In this document: in pieces, positions 26,401 to 35,844 of the stretch
Numbering within the stretch: the stretch's first letter is position 1
Layout of the letters: each line of letters starts with the position of its first letter
Origin: Methanococcus vannielii SB
Lineage (GTDB): Archaea > AGJL01 > Methanococci > Methanococcales > Methanococcaceae
Assembly (NCBI RefSeq): GCF_000017165.1
Contig: NC_009634.1
Span: forward strand, 1,472,552 to 1,536,551
Length of the DNA stretch: 64,000 nucleotides
Reading direction: 5' to 3'
Made by a program: the position numbers and the translations under genes
Notes under the pieces: model-generated
Told to the model about the DNA's origin: nothing
The model's input: the letters and a program-made list of their open reading frames with translations, nothing else
Databases searched by the model: none

Positions 26401-27222
26401 ATGAAAGACGTCCTTAAAATGGATTTAGCTAAACGAGAAAAACAGCTCGACCAAGAATTTCAAAAAAAGATTGTAGAACGGAAAAAAAAGTTTTTAGAAT
26501 CTTTGAAAACTGAAAATGAAGTTTTTGATCAGAGAACTCTCCTAAATATGTATAATTTACTGGTTGGAAAACACGTGGATGAAATTTCAGGGGTAGTTAA
26601 TTCTGGAAAGGAAGCAGTAGTATTTTCTGCCCATAAAGACGATGAATATTTCGCTTTAAAAGTATATAGGGTTTCTACATGTGATTTTAAAACTATGTGG
26701 AAATATATTCAGGGGGACCCAAGATTTCACTTAAGGAGAAGCAGTACTCGGCAGATTGTTACCGCATGGGTTGAAAAGGAATACCGAAACCTTTTAAGGG
26801 CGGGAGACTATATAACAACGCCTGAAGCAATTTTAAAGCGAGAAAATATACTTTTAATGGAATTAGTACATGAAGATGGAATTCCTTCTCCAAGATTAAA
26901 GGATGTTGAAGTAGATTTTAAAGAATTTTATGAAATGATTCGGGAAGATATGAAAATACTTTACCAAGAAGCAAATCTTGTACATGGCGACCTTTCAGAG
27001 TATAACATACTGGTAAATGACGATGAACCAGTATATATCGACTTTTCGCAAGGCGTTGTATCACAGCATCCTTTATCTAAAACACTTCTTATTAGGGACG
27101 TTAAAAATGTATGCGGTTTCTTTAAACGCAAAGGAATTAAAACCGACTATAAAGAATTTTATAAATTCGTTTCAGGAGAAGAATTAGACTTAATTGATGA
27201 AGAAATGGCCAAGTCATATTAA
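26401..27222 (+). CDS. rio1: RIO1-type protein kinase
   Basis: 273 residues. The flexible loop and ATP lysine (SGKEAVVFSAHKDDEYFALKVY) lie near residues 62-83. The catalytic loop is LVHGDLSEYNILV (about 196-208) and the metal-binding motif is YIDFSQGV (about 214-221), all diagnostic of RIO kinases. Rio1 acts as an ATPase/kinase in final 40S/30S maturation. It follows eIF1A by 9 bp; the KH protein is 110 bp downstream. Confidence 0.95.
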   Translation: MKDVLKMDLAKREKQLDQEFQKKIVERKKKFLESLKTENEVFDQRTLLNMYNLLVGKHVDEISGVVNSGKEAVVFSAHKDDEYFALKVYRVSTCDFKTMWKYIQGDPRFHLRRSSTRQIVTAWVEKEYRNLLRAGDYITTPEAILKRENILLMELVHEDGIPSPRLKDVEVDFKEFYEMIREDMKILYQEANLVHGDLSEYNILVNDDEPVYIDFSQGVVSQHPLSKTLLIRDVKNVCGFFKRKGIKTDYKEFYKFVSGEELDLIDEEMAKSY

Positions 27223-27332
27223 GGGACTAATTAATGGAATATATAAATTACATTTAACCATATATTTTTAATAGCAGTTTAATATTTTTTTAATAACTAC
27301 AAAATCCTAATTTACAAGTTTGGTGAGACTTT

Positions 27333-27887
27333 ATGTATGAGAACGTGGAAGTAGTGAAGATTCCAAAAGAGAGAACAGGGGCACTTATCGGAACTCACGG
27401 CGAAGTACGGAAAAAAATCGAGGCCGACCTTGGAGTTGAACTTGAAATTGACTCTGAAGGAGAAGTTACGATATATTCAACAGAAGAACAAAAAGATGCA
27501 CTTGCACTCTGGAAAGCAAGGGATATTGTAAAGGCAGTTGGTAGGGGTTTTAGTCCCGAAAAAGCTTTAAAACTGCTTTCTGATGAACATTCCTTTGAAA
27601 CTATTGACATTACAGAATATGCAAGTTCTGATAAAGCTCTACAAAGGTTAAAGGGTAGAATTATAGGGAGTTCTGGAAAATCAAGACGTTACATTGAGGA
27701 ACTTACTGGAACACACGTTTCAGTTTACGGGAAAACAGTTTCAATTCTTGGGGAAATAGAACCAGTTCAAATTGCAAAAGATGCAATAGAAATGCTTTTA
27801 AGGGGAACATCACACTCAAAAATGTACAAATTCCTTGAAAGGCATAGGCAAGATGTTAAAAGAAGTGAATTACGACTTTGGAAATAA
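27333..27887 (+). CDS. Dim2/Pno1-like KH-domain RNA-binding protein
   Basis: 184 residues with two KH domains. The first has GALIGTHGEVRKKIE (about 16-30), the GxxG loop being GTHG. The second has GRIIGSSGKSRRYIE (about 108-122) with GSSG. This fits the archaeal homologue of Pno1/Dim2 (Krr1-like), which holds the 3' end of pre-16S rRNA and works with Rio kinases and Nob1. The neighbours support that role. The roughly 110-bp T-rich spacer before it contains a possible separate TATA box. Confidence 0.92.
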   Translation: MYENVEVVKIPKERTGALIGTHGEVRKKIEADLGVELEIDSEGEVTIYSTEEQKDALALWKARDIVKAVGRGFSPEKALKLLSDEHSFETIDITEYASSDKALQRLKGRIIGSSGKSRRYIEELTGTHVSVYGKTVSILGEIEPVQIAKDAIEMLLRGTSHSKMYKFLERHRQDVKRSELRLWK

Positions 27888-28005
27888 TTAATTTTATTTT
27901 TTTATTCTTTTTTATTTTGAAATTTATTTATTTGAATTTTTAACAACTTTGTTTTCTTTAAATTTTAAAAATATTGGTTTTAAAAATATTAGATTTTAAG
28001 GGCAA

Positions 28006-28785
28006 TTAATCTTTTTTAGCCCTCAATTGTTTTATTTTTTTAATAATCATACCTGTATCTTCATCTGAAATATTTTTACGAAGACTTAAGGCGGATTCTT
28101 CTCGTTTCAATTCGTCTTGCGGCTTTAAAAGTTTTACAATGTCTGACTTTGATTTCATGTTAAATTTTTTACCATTATAGTGCTTTGCAATTACGTAAAC
28201 TTCCGCACTTTCTTCCCTTGAAGCCCTCGGTTTTGTTGTAAATGCTTTATCAAAGTATTCTGAAACTAATTCTACATATTTATAGAATAAATCACCTTGA
28301 AAAACCTTAACTACAAAATTTCCCCCTTTTTTAAGCATTTTTGTAGCCGTCATCAGTGCCATTGTTGTAAGTTCAAGAGACCTTGTATGGTCAACATCCC
28401 ATACTCCACTAATATTTGGTGATGCATCGCATATAATGACATCAGGCTTTTCAGGAAGTATGTCTTGAATCTTTTTTAAAGTTTCTTCATCAGTCATATC
28501 GCCTTTAACTGCAATAACATTTTCATAAGGAAGGGGTTTGATCTGCTGTAAATCAATTCCAACAATAAATCCTTCTTCACCCGTCATGTCTCTTGCTGCT
28601 TGGAGCCAACCTCCGGGCGCACAGCCTAAATCTACCACGACATTTTTTTCTTTAATTATATTAAATTTTTCATTTAACTGGAATAACTTATATGTTGCTC
28701 TTGAACGGTAATTTTTCCGCTTAGCTAAATTATAATAAGGGTCTTTTTTTCTTTGAAGAACCCATCTTTTATCCTTTTTTCCCAT
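28006..28785 (-). CDS. rlmE: FtsJ/RlmE-type rRNA 2'-O-methyltransferase
   Basis: 259 residues. The SAM site is [15 protein letters not shown] (about 49-63). The K-D-K-E catalytic set is visible as [10 protein letters not shown] (Lys about 32), [10 protein letters not shown] (Asp about 115-124), VVKVFQGD (Lys) and EVYVIAKH (Glu). It methylates the 2'-O of a uridine in the 23S A-loop. The C-terminal 50 residues are a Lys-rich extension beyond bacterial RrmJ, often seen in archaea. RBS AGGAGAT. Confidence 0.93.
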   Translation of the reverse strand: MGKKDKRWVLQRKKDPYYNLAKRKNYRSRATYKLFQLNEKFNIIKEKNVVVDLGCAPGGWLQAARDMTGEEGFIVGIDLQQIKPLPYENVIAVKGDMTDEETLKKIQDILPEKPDVIICDASPNISGVWDVDHTRSLELTTMALMTATKMLKKGGNFVVKVFQGDLFYKYVELVSEYFDKAFTTKPRASREESAEVYVIAKHYNGKKFNMKSKSDIVKLLKPQDELKREESALSLRKNISDEDTGMIIKKIKQLRAKKD

Positions 28786-28816
28786 TTTATCTCCTTAAAC
28801 TAAATATCTAATTAAT

Positions 28817-30427
28817 TTAAATTTCTTCATAATTTGTAAGATTTGAGTAATCCATTGATTTGTGCAGCGTTTTTACTTCAATGGGTATACCAAGGCTGTT
28901 CACGTTTGAAAAAGGATTAACTCCTCCAATTGTTGTAATTCCAAACATGCATTTTTCAACCCTTACGCCACAAATGTCATTATTTGGCCTCCCAATTTCA
29001 ATAACTGAGTTCCAATTAAGTTTTTCAGTAATTGCTCTAAACTGTTCATTTGCAGAAAGTGGAACTTTACTTATGCCTGCTAAAATGTATTTTTTACCGT
29101 CACCTTTATTAAAAAATACTTCATGAGGATTAAGTGATGTACCTTCATATGCGATTGCTTCAATAAATCGATTTTTATCCGGTTTTATCTCTAAAACTCC
29201 ACCATAATATGGAATTACAGGAATTTTGTTTTTCAAAAATACTCCATTAACTGTAAGGGAGCATATTGTATAAATATTCATGAATTCACTATCATATTCT
29301 ATTTTTAAAACGTTGGAAATTGCAAGCTTTTTTTCATAACTTTCTTTCAATGCATTAATTGTTTCTTCCCGATACCTTATTGGAACCTTTGCACCGTTTA
29401 CTATAACGTTTCCACTATGACTTTCCATATCGTAATTTACAACTTGCATTAAAGATAGCATTTTTGATAATACGGGAGTTACGCTGTAATTTCCCTTCTT
29501 ATTTTTTGGAGTTAAGTATCCTTTTGCCCGAGTATCAAGAGTAGACATATCTTTAATAGTAGTTGCTTCGGCAATATGCATCGGATACCCTAATTCATAA
29601 GGTATGCAAAGCGGAGTTAGTCCTCCAACCAATACGACCCCTATTTCATCCTGATTTAAGCCCATACCAAGAACATTTTCAGTATCATATGCTAAAACTG
29701 AATTTAACATGTTATTTTTTACAATTCTTTCAAATTTTTCCTCGCATGATTTGGGAATTGCCCTAAAATTTGCAGGAACAAATCCTTCTCCGTTTTCAAT
29801 TACTCCTAAAACATTGGTTTTTTTCTGGGTGATAAACGCAACTAAAGGGTCAATTGATGAACTTCTAAAGTCTATTATTCCTTCAAAGTTTACTGGCTCA
29901 TAATCTTCAAATTTTACAATTCCCCCATATTTTGGAAGTGATATTATACCGTTTTTAAGAAGAAAATTGTCAAAGTTAACACTGCATAGGGTTTCTACAG
30001 ATGTGGAATCTCCTTTTTTCTTAATTGTAAGGTAGTCCCCAACACAGTAGCCTGCTTCAAAAGATTTATAAATTAATTCTTTTATTTTTTTATATTCTCC
30101 TTGGTACGTTGCAGTGTTTATTATAACTTTTGATGGAAAATCTGAAATGTAAATCATATCAAGAACGTGAGAAAATGTTGAACCGATTCTATACGAAATA
30201 TTCGCTTTTTCAAGCTCCTCAATTCCTTTTTCAGTAATTTCTCTTCCAGAATAGCCTAATCTAATAGTAAGGTTATTTTCATCGAGTGTTTGCAGGTGGT
30301 AACGGACTGCACGTTCGCCTATATCGTAACCTCTCTGTTTGAGCATGTTTGCAATTATTTTTGCCCCAACAGGTTCAGATGATTCTGAAAGAATAGTTAA
30401 TATTTCAATATCAATATCTTTGTCCAT
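28817..30427 (-). CDS. nrpR: NrpR, global nitrogen repressor
   Basis: 536 residues. An N-terminal winged helix (about 1-70, with RAVRYHLQTLDENNL) is followed by two tandem NrpR effector domains (about 80-310 and 320-530). In M. maripaludis this protein represses nif and glnA by binding GGAA-N6-TTCC and is released by 2-oxoglutarate. The single-polypeptide form with both domains fits Methanococcus. I did not find a GGAA-N6-TTCC site in its own upstream region, so autoregulation by that operator is not evident. Confidence 0.95.
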   Translation of the reverse strand: MDKDIDIEILTILSESSEPVGAKIIANMLKQRGYDIGERAVRYHLQTLDENNLTIRLGYSGREITEKGIEELEKANISYRIGSTFSHVLDMIYISDFPSKVIINTATYQGEYKKIKELIYKSFEAGYCVGDYLTIKKKGDSTSVETLCSVNFDNFLLKNGIISLPKYGGIVKFEDYEPVNFEGIIDFRSSSIDPLVAFITQKKTNVLGVIENGEGFVPANFRAIPKSCEEKFERIVKNNMLNSVLAYDTENVLGMGLNQDEIGVVLVGGLTPLCIPYELGYPMHIAEATTIKDMSTLDTRAKGYLTPKNKKGNYSVTPVLSKMLSLMQVVNYDMESHSGNVIVNGAKVPIRYREETINALKESYEKKLAISNVLKIEYDSEFMNIYTICSLTVNGVFLKNKIPVIPYYGGVLEIKPDKNRFIEAIAYEGTSLNPHEVFFNKGDGKKYILAGISKVPLSANEQFRAITEKLNWNSVIEIGRPNNDICGVRVEKCMFGITTIGGVNPFSNVNSLGIPIEVKTLHKSMDYSNLTNYEEI

Positions 30428-30516
30428 AACGCCACCTTTAACTTAAAAATCGCCATAAAGACTGCAAAAATTTATTTTTAGCTATATTAAATCGTTAAAA
30501 TTATTGGATTTACTCG

Positions 30517-31758
30517 TTAAATTTTATTTTTAAGGTTTCTATATCCTGAAGAAATTAAAGCAGCCCCAACAGCACCAATGTATTGCGAATACTTTGGAAC
30601 TATTATTGTTTTTCCTAAAATTTCTTCTAGTGCCATTACCATTCCTTTTAAAAGACTACTTCCACCAACTAGTATTAAAGGGTCTCTTACATCGACTTCT
30701 TGAAGTTGTTGTTCGTAAATTTGTTCGGCAACAGAGTGTGCAGCAGCTGCTGCAACGTCGTTTGGAGTCGCCCCTCCAGCAAGGCCTGTTACTAAATCCT
30801 GAATACCGAATACGATACAGTAACTATTCATCATCACGTTTCTCCAGTTCCCTTCAGCTGCAATATCTCCTAATTCCTGTATTGTTACACCAAGCCTTTT
30901 TGCAGTTATTTCGAAAAATCTACCGCTAGCTCCAGCACAAATTCCGCCCATTGTAAAGCCGTCAGGTATTGCATTATTTAATGAAATTGCCTTGTTATCC
31001 ATTCCGCCAATATCAATTACGGTTGCTTCCCCATTTTGAGTGCCGGCTAAAAATGCAGCTCCTTTTGAGTTTACCGTTAATTCTTCCTGAATTAAATCCG
31101 CATTAAAGTGATTTCCAAGGGTTCTTCTACCGTAACCAGTAGTACCTATTGTTTCAATATCTTCCATTTTTAGTCCAGATTCTTTTAAAGCATTGTCAAG
31201 AGCTTCCTGGGCTGATGAAATAACGTCTTTAGTATATACCCAACCAGTTCCAACTATTTCGTTATCTCTCATTATAATGGCTTTTGTAGTGGTTGAACCA
31301 CTATCAAGTCCAAGGCTTATTCCCTCCTGTTTTTTTCTTGCAAGAAGTGCTTTTTTGTCAACAATAGTAACAAGAGCTTCCATTCTTGTAAGAAGTTCGG
31401 ATGCCTTTGTTCTTTCAGTAAATGAGTACATTACAACAGGTAAATCTGTATTTTGCTGTAGCAATCTTCTTACTTCATTTCTTACAAGGGCCCCTTCTGC
31501 ACACCTAAAACATGTTGCAATAAAAACCGCTTCAGCATCAGTATTTCCTTCTATAATCGACATGGCTCGTGCAAACATTAATTTTAAATTAGCAGATGCA
31601 ACTTCAAAACCTAAATAGTCGTTTACTTTGTCAATATATTCTAAATCGACTTCTGGAAATACTATTTCTCCACCGACCTGCTTTGCAGCTTTTTCAATTT
31701 CGGCCTGCACACCACTATACTCTGCCCCACATGTAAGCTCTGCAATTTTAACAGCCAT
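30517..31758 (-). CDS. Methanogenesis marker protein 15 (ASKHA-type ATPase)
   Basis: About 413 residues. An N-terminal 140-residue region with CFRCAEG (about 83-89) precedes an ASKHA ATPase domain of the 2-hydroxyacyl-CoA dehydratase activator type: [15 protein letters not shown] (about 149-163), [10 protein letters not shown] (about 247-256), [14 protein letters not shown] (about 269-282) and NSYCIVFG (about 312-319). In HgdC-type activators the two Cys hold a 4Fe-4S cluster between subunits; both are present here. It may drive an energy-demanding reduction in cofactor maturation, but no reaction is proven. ATG follows GGTGATACGC. Confidence 0.88.
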   Translation of the reverse strand: MAVKIAELTCGAEYSGVQAEIEKAAKQVGGEIVFPEVDLEYIDKVNDYLGFEVASANLKLMFARAMSIIEGNTDAEAVFIATCFRCAEGALVRNEVRRLLQQNTDLPVVMYSFTERTKASELLTRMEALVTIVDKKALLARKKQEGISLGLDSGSTTTKAIIMRDNEIVGTGWVYTKDVISSAQEALDNALKESGLKMEDIETIGTTGYGRRTLGNHFNADLIQEELTVNSKGAAFLAGTQNGEATVIDIGGMDNKAISLNNAIPDGFTMGGICAGASGRFFEITAKRLGVTIQELGDIAAEGNWRNVMMNSYCIVFGIQDLVTGLAGGATPNDVAAAAAHSVAEQIYEQQLQEVDVRDPLILVGGSSLLKGMVMALEEILGKTIIVPKYSQYIGAVGAALISSGYRNLKNKI

Positions 31759-31957
31759 GCGTATCACCAAGGTAAATCAAAATCCTAAATTATAATTTAT
31801 CAAAAAAATACCGTTATTACTCTATTTATACGATTTTCCAGTATTTATTAATAGTGATTGATATTTAAAAAACAGGCAATCTAAAAATTTTTATAACTAT
31901 GTTTTTCTTATATTTTCTTATAATTACGTTTTTTAAATATTTTAAAGTTTAAGGATT

Positions 31958-32308
31958 TTAAAGTAATTTTAGATTTTTCGTTACTTTTGAAATCTTATCT
32001 TCTTTTTCAGGGCCAATTCCAACAGCAGTCAGGCTTCCCGGTTCAATCTGGGTCTTTCCAGCATCCCTTATCAAACTGCAGGGTAATCCATCTATATTTA
32101 CATCCCTAAATATTTCTAGGAGTTCTTTTTCAGAATTTACTTTTAGCACTACTTTTTTTTGCCCTTCATTCATCCAATACATAACTGCACTCGGGCTTAT
32201 TTTTTGAGCATGTAAATATGCTTGAATAGATGCATGACAGGCCTGTGCCGCCATTTTTCCCTTTCCCATCTTCAAGTCATTTCTTATAACAATAGCCTGT
32301 TCATACAT
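31958..32308 (-). CDS. pth2: Peptidyl-tRNA hydrolase, Pth2 type
   Basis: About 116 residues, the normal archaeal length. [26 protein letters not shown] has the conserved Lys and QxxHA of Pth2; [15 protein letters not shown] and [11 protein letters not shown] close the active site. It releases tRNA from peptidyl-tRNA. The ATG at 32308 gives the expected length; the frame extends to a TTG at 32323. Confidence 0.95.
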   Translation of the reverse strand: MYEQAIVIRNDLKMGKGKMAAQACHASIQAYLHAQKISPSAVMYWMNEGQKKVVLKVNSEKELLEIFRDVNIDGLPCSLIRDAGKTQIEPGSLTAVGIGPEKEDKISKVTKNLKLL

Positions 32309-32491
32309 AATTCTGCCATCCAAAAATATTTTAATCAGAATCTCTTTTTATATTTGTAATACTAGTAAATGCTTATTGCTATTTTAATATTATTGTCACT
32401 TCAAATTATCGATTTAAATACGGGTTTTATTGACTCTAATTTTAAGTAAATTAATGAAAAAATCATTGAAGTTATTAATCCGGGTGAGAAA

Positions 32492-34441
32492 ATGTTTGAG
32501 ATAAAGGCTAGAGATGCAATGGGGCGACTTGGACTCATAAAAATTAACGGGAAAAAAATTGAAACTCCTACAATAATGCCAGTAGTCCACCCAAATCCTA
32601 AAAAACAAACAGTATCAATTGATTTGATAAATAAACTTTCAGATGTAATTATAACGAACTCTTATATTACTTATACAACGCCCGAACTAAGAGAAATTGC
32701 TGAAAATAAGGGAATTCATCATTTAACTGGTTTTAAAAACGTTGTTGTAACAGATAGCGGTTCATTTCAGCTAAGTGTTTATGGAAATGTTAACGTTGAA
32801 CCAATGGAAATAATCGATTTTCAGGAAAAAATTGGCGTAGATGTTGGAACAATTTTAGACATTCCAACTGCACCTGATGTATCAAGAGAAAAAGCTGAAA
32901 AGGAACTTTTAGAAACATTTAAACGTGCAGAAGATTCAATTCAAAGAAGAAACGATAGAAATTACAAATTAGCTTTAAATGGGACTGTTCAAGGGTCAAC
33001 GCACCTTGATTTAAGACGTAAAAGTGCAGAAGTAATGGGAAAAATGGACTTTGAAATTTACCCAATAGGTGCGGTAGTCCCTTTAATGGAGGATTATCGA
33101 TATAGGGAAGTTTCCGAAATTATAATAAACTCAAAAATGCACCTTCCAACAAATAAGCCAGTACATTTATTTGGTTGCGGACACCCGATGTTATTTGCGC
33201 TTTCAGTTGCACTTGGCTGTGATTTATTTGATAGTGCTGCATACGCACTTTATGCCAAAAATGGTAGGTATTTAACGGAAAATGGAACTCTCCACCTTGA
33301 TGAACTAAAGGATTTGAAAAATTTCCCATGTTCCTGTAAGGTTTGTAGTGAATACACTCCAAAACAGCTTCAAAATATGAAAGAAAAAGAAAGAGAACGT
33401 TTACTTGCAGAACACAATCTTTACGTTACATTTGAAGAAATTGATAGGATTAAAAATGCTATAAAAGATGGAAATCTTTGGGAACTTGTTGAAGAGCGAT
33501 GTAGGAGCCATCCTAAACTTTTAAACGGTTTAAGGGTAATTTCAAAATATATGGACTTTATTGAAAAATATGATCCAGTATCTAAAAAGTCAGGATTTTT
33601 TTATACAGGATACGAAAGTATGGCAAGACCTGAAATTTATCGGCATAAACAGAGATTAAATCGGTTAAAATTTGATAAAATATACGTTACAAGTATTTCT
33701 GAAAAAATAAACACTCCATATAGTGAAAATTTAAATAATATCCCTTGCGATGTTGATGTACTTATAAAAGATAGTGTATTTGGGTTAGTTCCGTTAAATA
33801 TTGATACTATGTATCCATTATCCCAAAATGAAATCCCTGATCTTTATGACTTTGAAAAAAATTACAATAATGACTTTATTTCGGAATTTTTAGAAAATAA
33901 TGCGGAAAAAGTTCTCGATATTTCAACATATAATTACTATATAAGTCATTATAATTCAAAAAAAGAATGCGAAAAAATAAATCCTGATCTTTTAAGGATT
34001 TCAAGAATGCTTGAATACCAGTATGGTGCAAAAATAATTGATAATGATTTTGAAAAACTTTCAGTTCGGAGGAGCAAAACAAGTGGTAGGATTAGAAACG
34101 TTCTTTTAGATAAGGAAGTTGTTTTCACGGTTCGTGCAAGCGATAACTTTTTAATCCCTGCAAAACTTGGTGCAGAAATGCTCCATAAAAAGCTTGAATT
34201 TCCAAAATATAGAGTAATTGTGGATAAAAGTGTTGAAGAATTTGCAAGAGCTGGAAAATCAGTATACTCTAAATTCGTAATAAACTGCGATAAAGAATTA
34301 AGGCCCTTTGAAGAAGTTCTGGTTGTAAATGAAAACGATGATTTGTTAGCATACGGAACAAACTTATTAAATAGTCAAGAATTAATGGAATTTGACTATG
34401 GGGTTGCAGTAAATATAAGGGGCGGCTTAAAGCTTGAATAA
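32492..34441 (+). CDS. tgtA: Archaeosine tRNA-guanine transglycosylase with PUA domain
   Basis: 649 residues. The TIM-barrel catalytic part has VVTDSGSFQLS (nucleophile Asp near 89) and PIGAVVPLMEDYRY; the zinc site is CSCKVC (about 278-283) with a downstream His. C-terminal C1-C2-PUA domains (about 370-649, with PAKLGAEMLHKK and RGGLKLE) place the enzyme at G15 in the D-loop. It exchanges G15 for preQ0 on the way to archaeosine. ATG follows GGGTGAGAAA. Confidence 0.95.
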   Translation: MFEIKARDAMGRLGLIKINGKKIETPTIMPVVHPNPKKQTVSIDLINKLSDVIITNSYITYTTPELREIAENKGIHHLTGFKNVVVTDSGSFQLSVYGNVNVEPMEIIDFQEKIGVDVGTILDIPTAPDVSREKAEKELLETFKRAEDSIQRRNDRNYKLALNGTVQGSTHLDLRRKSAEVMGKMDFEIYPIGAVVPLMEDYRYREVSEIIINSKMHLPTNKPVHLFGCGHPMLFALSVALGCDLFDSAAYALYAKNGRYLTENGTLHLDELKDLKNFPCSCKVCSEYTPKQLQNMKEKERERLLAEHNLYVTFEEIDRIKNAIKDGNLWELVEERCRSHPKLLNGLRVISKYMDFIEKYDPVSKKSGFFYTGYESMARPEIYRHKQRLNRLKFDKIYVTSISEKINTPYSENLNNIPCDVDVLIKDSVFGLVPLNIDTMYPLSQNEIPDLYDFEKNYNNDFISEFLENNAEKVLDISTYNYYISHYNSKKECEKINPDLLRISRMLEYQYGAKIIDNDFEKLSVRRSKTSGRIRNVLLDKEVVFTVRASDNFLIPAKLGAEMLHKKLEFPKYRVIVDKSVEEFARAGKSVYSKFVINCDKELRPFEEVLVVNENDDLLAYGTNLLNSQELMEFDYGVAVNIRGGLKLE

Positions 34442-34537
34442 TTAGAAAAGTAAATAATAAATAAGCTCTAAATAATTTACTTAACTTTAACTTGGATTTT
34501 CTAATCTGTTCGTTTAAACTTACTGGGTGATGATTTT

Positions 34538-35086
34538 TTGCTTAGAATGCTTTATAATGGCAGTATAATTTATATTGATGAAAAAAATGAAATATGGGCA
34601 TCCCCCTGTTCATCGTCTACATACGTGGAAACAAAAAAGCATAAAATCGTCATTGATACCTCGAAAAAGGAAAAAATGAAGGTTATAATCTCTAATTTAA
34701 ATAAGTTAGATGTAAGGTTAAAAGATATTGATTACGTAATAAATACCCACAATCACATAAGCCATACTGAAAATAACGACATCTTTAAAAATGCAGATAT
34801 TTTAAAGTATTCTGACGGTTCACTAGATAATTTTAACGATTCAGAAATAGAAGTCTTATTAACGCCCGGACACACTTTTGACAGCATTTCTTTGATATAT
34901 GACGATTATGTAATAGCCCCTGCTGCTGTAAACTCTAAAAGAAACATAATTGATGAAAAAATTGTAATTTCTGCAATAGACGATGAACTTGCAAGAAAAT
35001 CAATTTTAAAAATAAAAAGCTTAAAAAAGCATATAGTAACTGCACACGAGGGTATACTTTATAATTATGAATACATTAAGCCCTAA
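34538..35086 (+). CDS. Metallo-beta-lactamase-fold protein with altered metal motif
   Basis: 182 residues, TTG start favoured because GGGTGATGA lies 7 bp upstream. The usual HxHxDH reads HNHISH in INTHNHISHTE (about 68-78), so the Asp of the second metal site is Ser. Later ligands look kept: LLTPGHTFDSISL (about 108-120) and TAHEGIL near the end. It could be a one-metal or non-hydrolytic member; function is unknown. It converges on thpR (8 bp). Confidence 0.7.
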   Translation: MLRMLYNGSIIYIDEKNEIWASPCSSSTYVETKKHKIVIDTSKKEKMKVIISNLNKLDVRLKDIDYVINTHNHISHTENNDIFKNADILKYSDGSLDNFNDSEIEVLLTPGHTFDSISLIYDDYVIAPAAVNSKRNIIDEKIVISAIDDELARKSILKIKSLKKHIVTAHEGILYNYEYIKP

Positions 35087-35094
35087 ATTTTCAG

Positions 35095-35616
35095 CTACCA
35101 TTTTTTTATAACTTCATATTTTGGCCCATTAGGCGTTAAAATGCTTTTCATTAATGAAATAGAGTTTATTTCAATTTTTCCAAAATCAACGTAACTATTT
35201 TTATTAATTATTTCTCTTAAATTTTCTTTTAAATCATTTTCAAGATATTTAACTCTTCCAATAGTGATATGCGGTTCATAAGTTTTCTCCTTTTTAAAAC
35301 CTAAATTAAAAAGCTTGTTATCAATATTACTCATGGTTTTTTGAAGATTTGTTGAACCAACCCATATAACTTTTACATATTCACTATTTGGAAAAGTCCC
35401 AATTCCTTTTATTTCTGAAAAAACTTTATTAATGCTTAAATCTGAATTAATTACCTTTTCAAGGGTTTTATCGTCAATATCTCCTAAAAATTTAACAGTT
35501 ATATGTAAATTTTCAGTTTCAACGAGTTTTATACCTTTAAAATTGAAATTACTTTTTAAACCGTTTAACTTTTCTTTTAACTCATTTGGAAGTTCAAATG
35601 CTAAAAAACACCGCAT
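35095..35616 (-). CDS. thpR: RNA 2',3'-cyclic phosphodiesterase (2H ligase-like)
   Basis: 173 residues with both HxTx motifs of the 2H phosphoesterases: LHITVKFLGD (about 42-51) and PHITIGRVKY (about 125-134). This is the ThpR/LigT family, which opens 2',3'-cyclic phosphates and joins tRNA halves in vitro. The 48-residue zinc-ribbon ORF ends 8 bp upstream, so the two form an operon. Confidence 0.92.
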   Translation of the reverse strand: MRCFLAFELPNELKEKLNGLKSNFNFKGIKLVETENLHITVKFLGDIDDKTLEKVINSDLSINKVFSEIKGIGTFPNSEYVKVIWVGSTNLQKTMSNIDNKLFNLGFKKEKTYEPHITIGRVKYLENDLKENLREIINKNSYVDFGKIEINSISLMKSILTPNGPKYEVIKKW

Positions 35617-35624
35617 AATTTTCC

Positions 35625-35771
35625 CTATTCTTCTAAAAATACCAAAATGTTATTTTCAACTTTATAATTTTTTTTACATACCTTACAGGTAATTTTTTTA
35701 ATCCCTATTTCAAAATTACCTCCGCAAATCGGACATTTTAATATATCTTTTAATTTTTCAATCCATTCCAT
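35625..35771 (-). CDS. 48-residue zinc-ribbon (Trm112-like) protein
   Basis: A short gene: MEWIEKLKDILKCPICGG, then a spacer, CKVCKKNYKV and an acidic end (FLEE). Two CxxC knuckles (Cys13, Cys16, Cys29, Cys32) make a four-Cys zinc ribbon, with the LKCPICGG and YKVENNILVFL pattern of the Trm112/UPF0434 group. Trm112 proteins activate several methyltransferases, but this is a resemblance only. ATG follows AGGTGTAAGTT. It is co-directional with thpR and 8 bp ahead of it. Confidence 0.75.
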   Translation of the reverse strand: MEWIEKLKDILKCPICGGNFEIGIKKITCKVCKKNYKVENNILVFLEE

Positions 35772-35844
35772 AACTTACACCTAAATCGTTTATTATTTAT
35801 AATATTTTAATTATACGTATTTTCGTTTAATACAGGTGATTACT

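Noticed and set aside
28817-30516. NrpR autoregulation through GGAA-N6-TTCC
   Set aside because: No such site is seen in the 90 bp upstream of nrpR.
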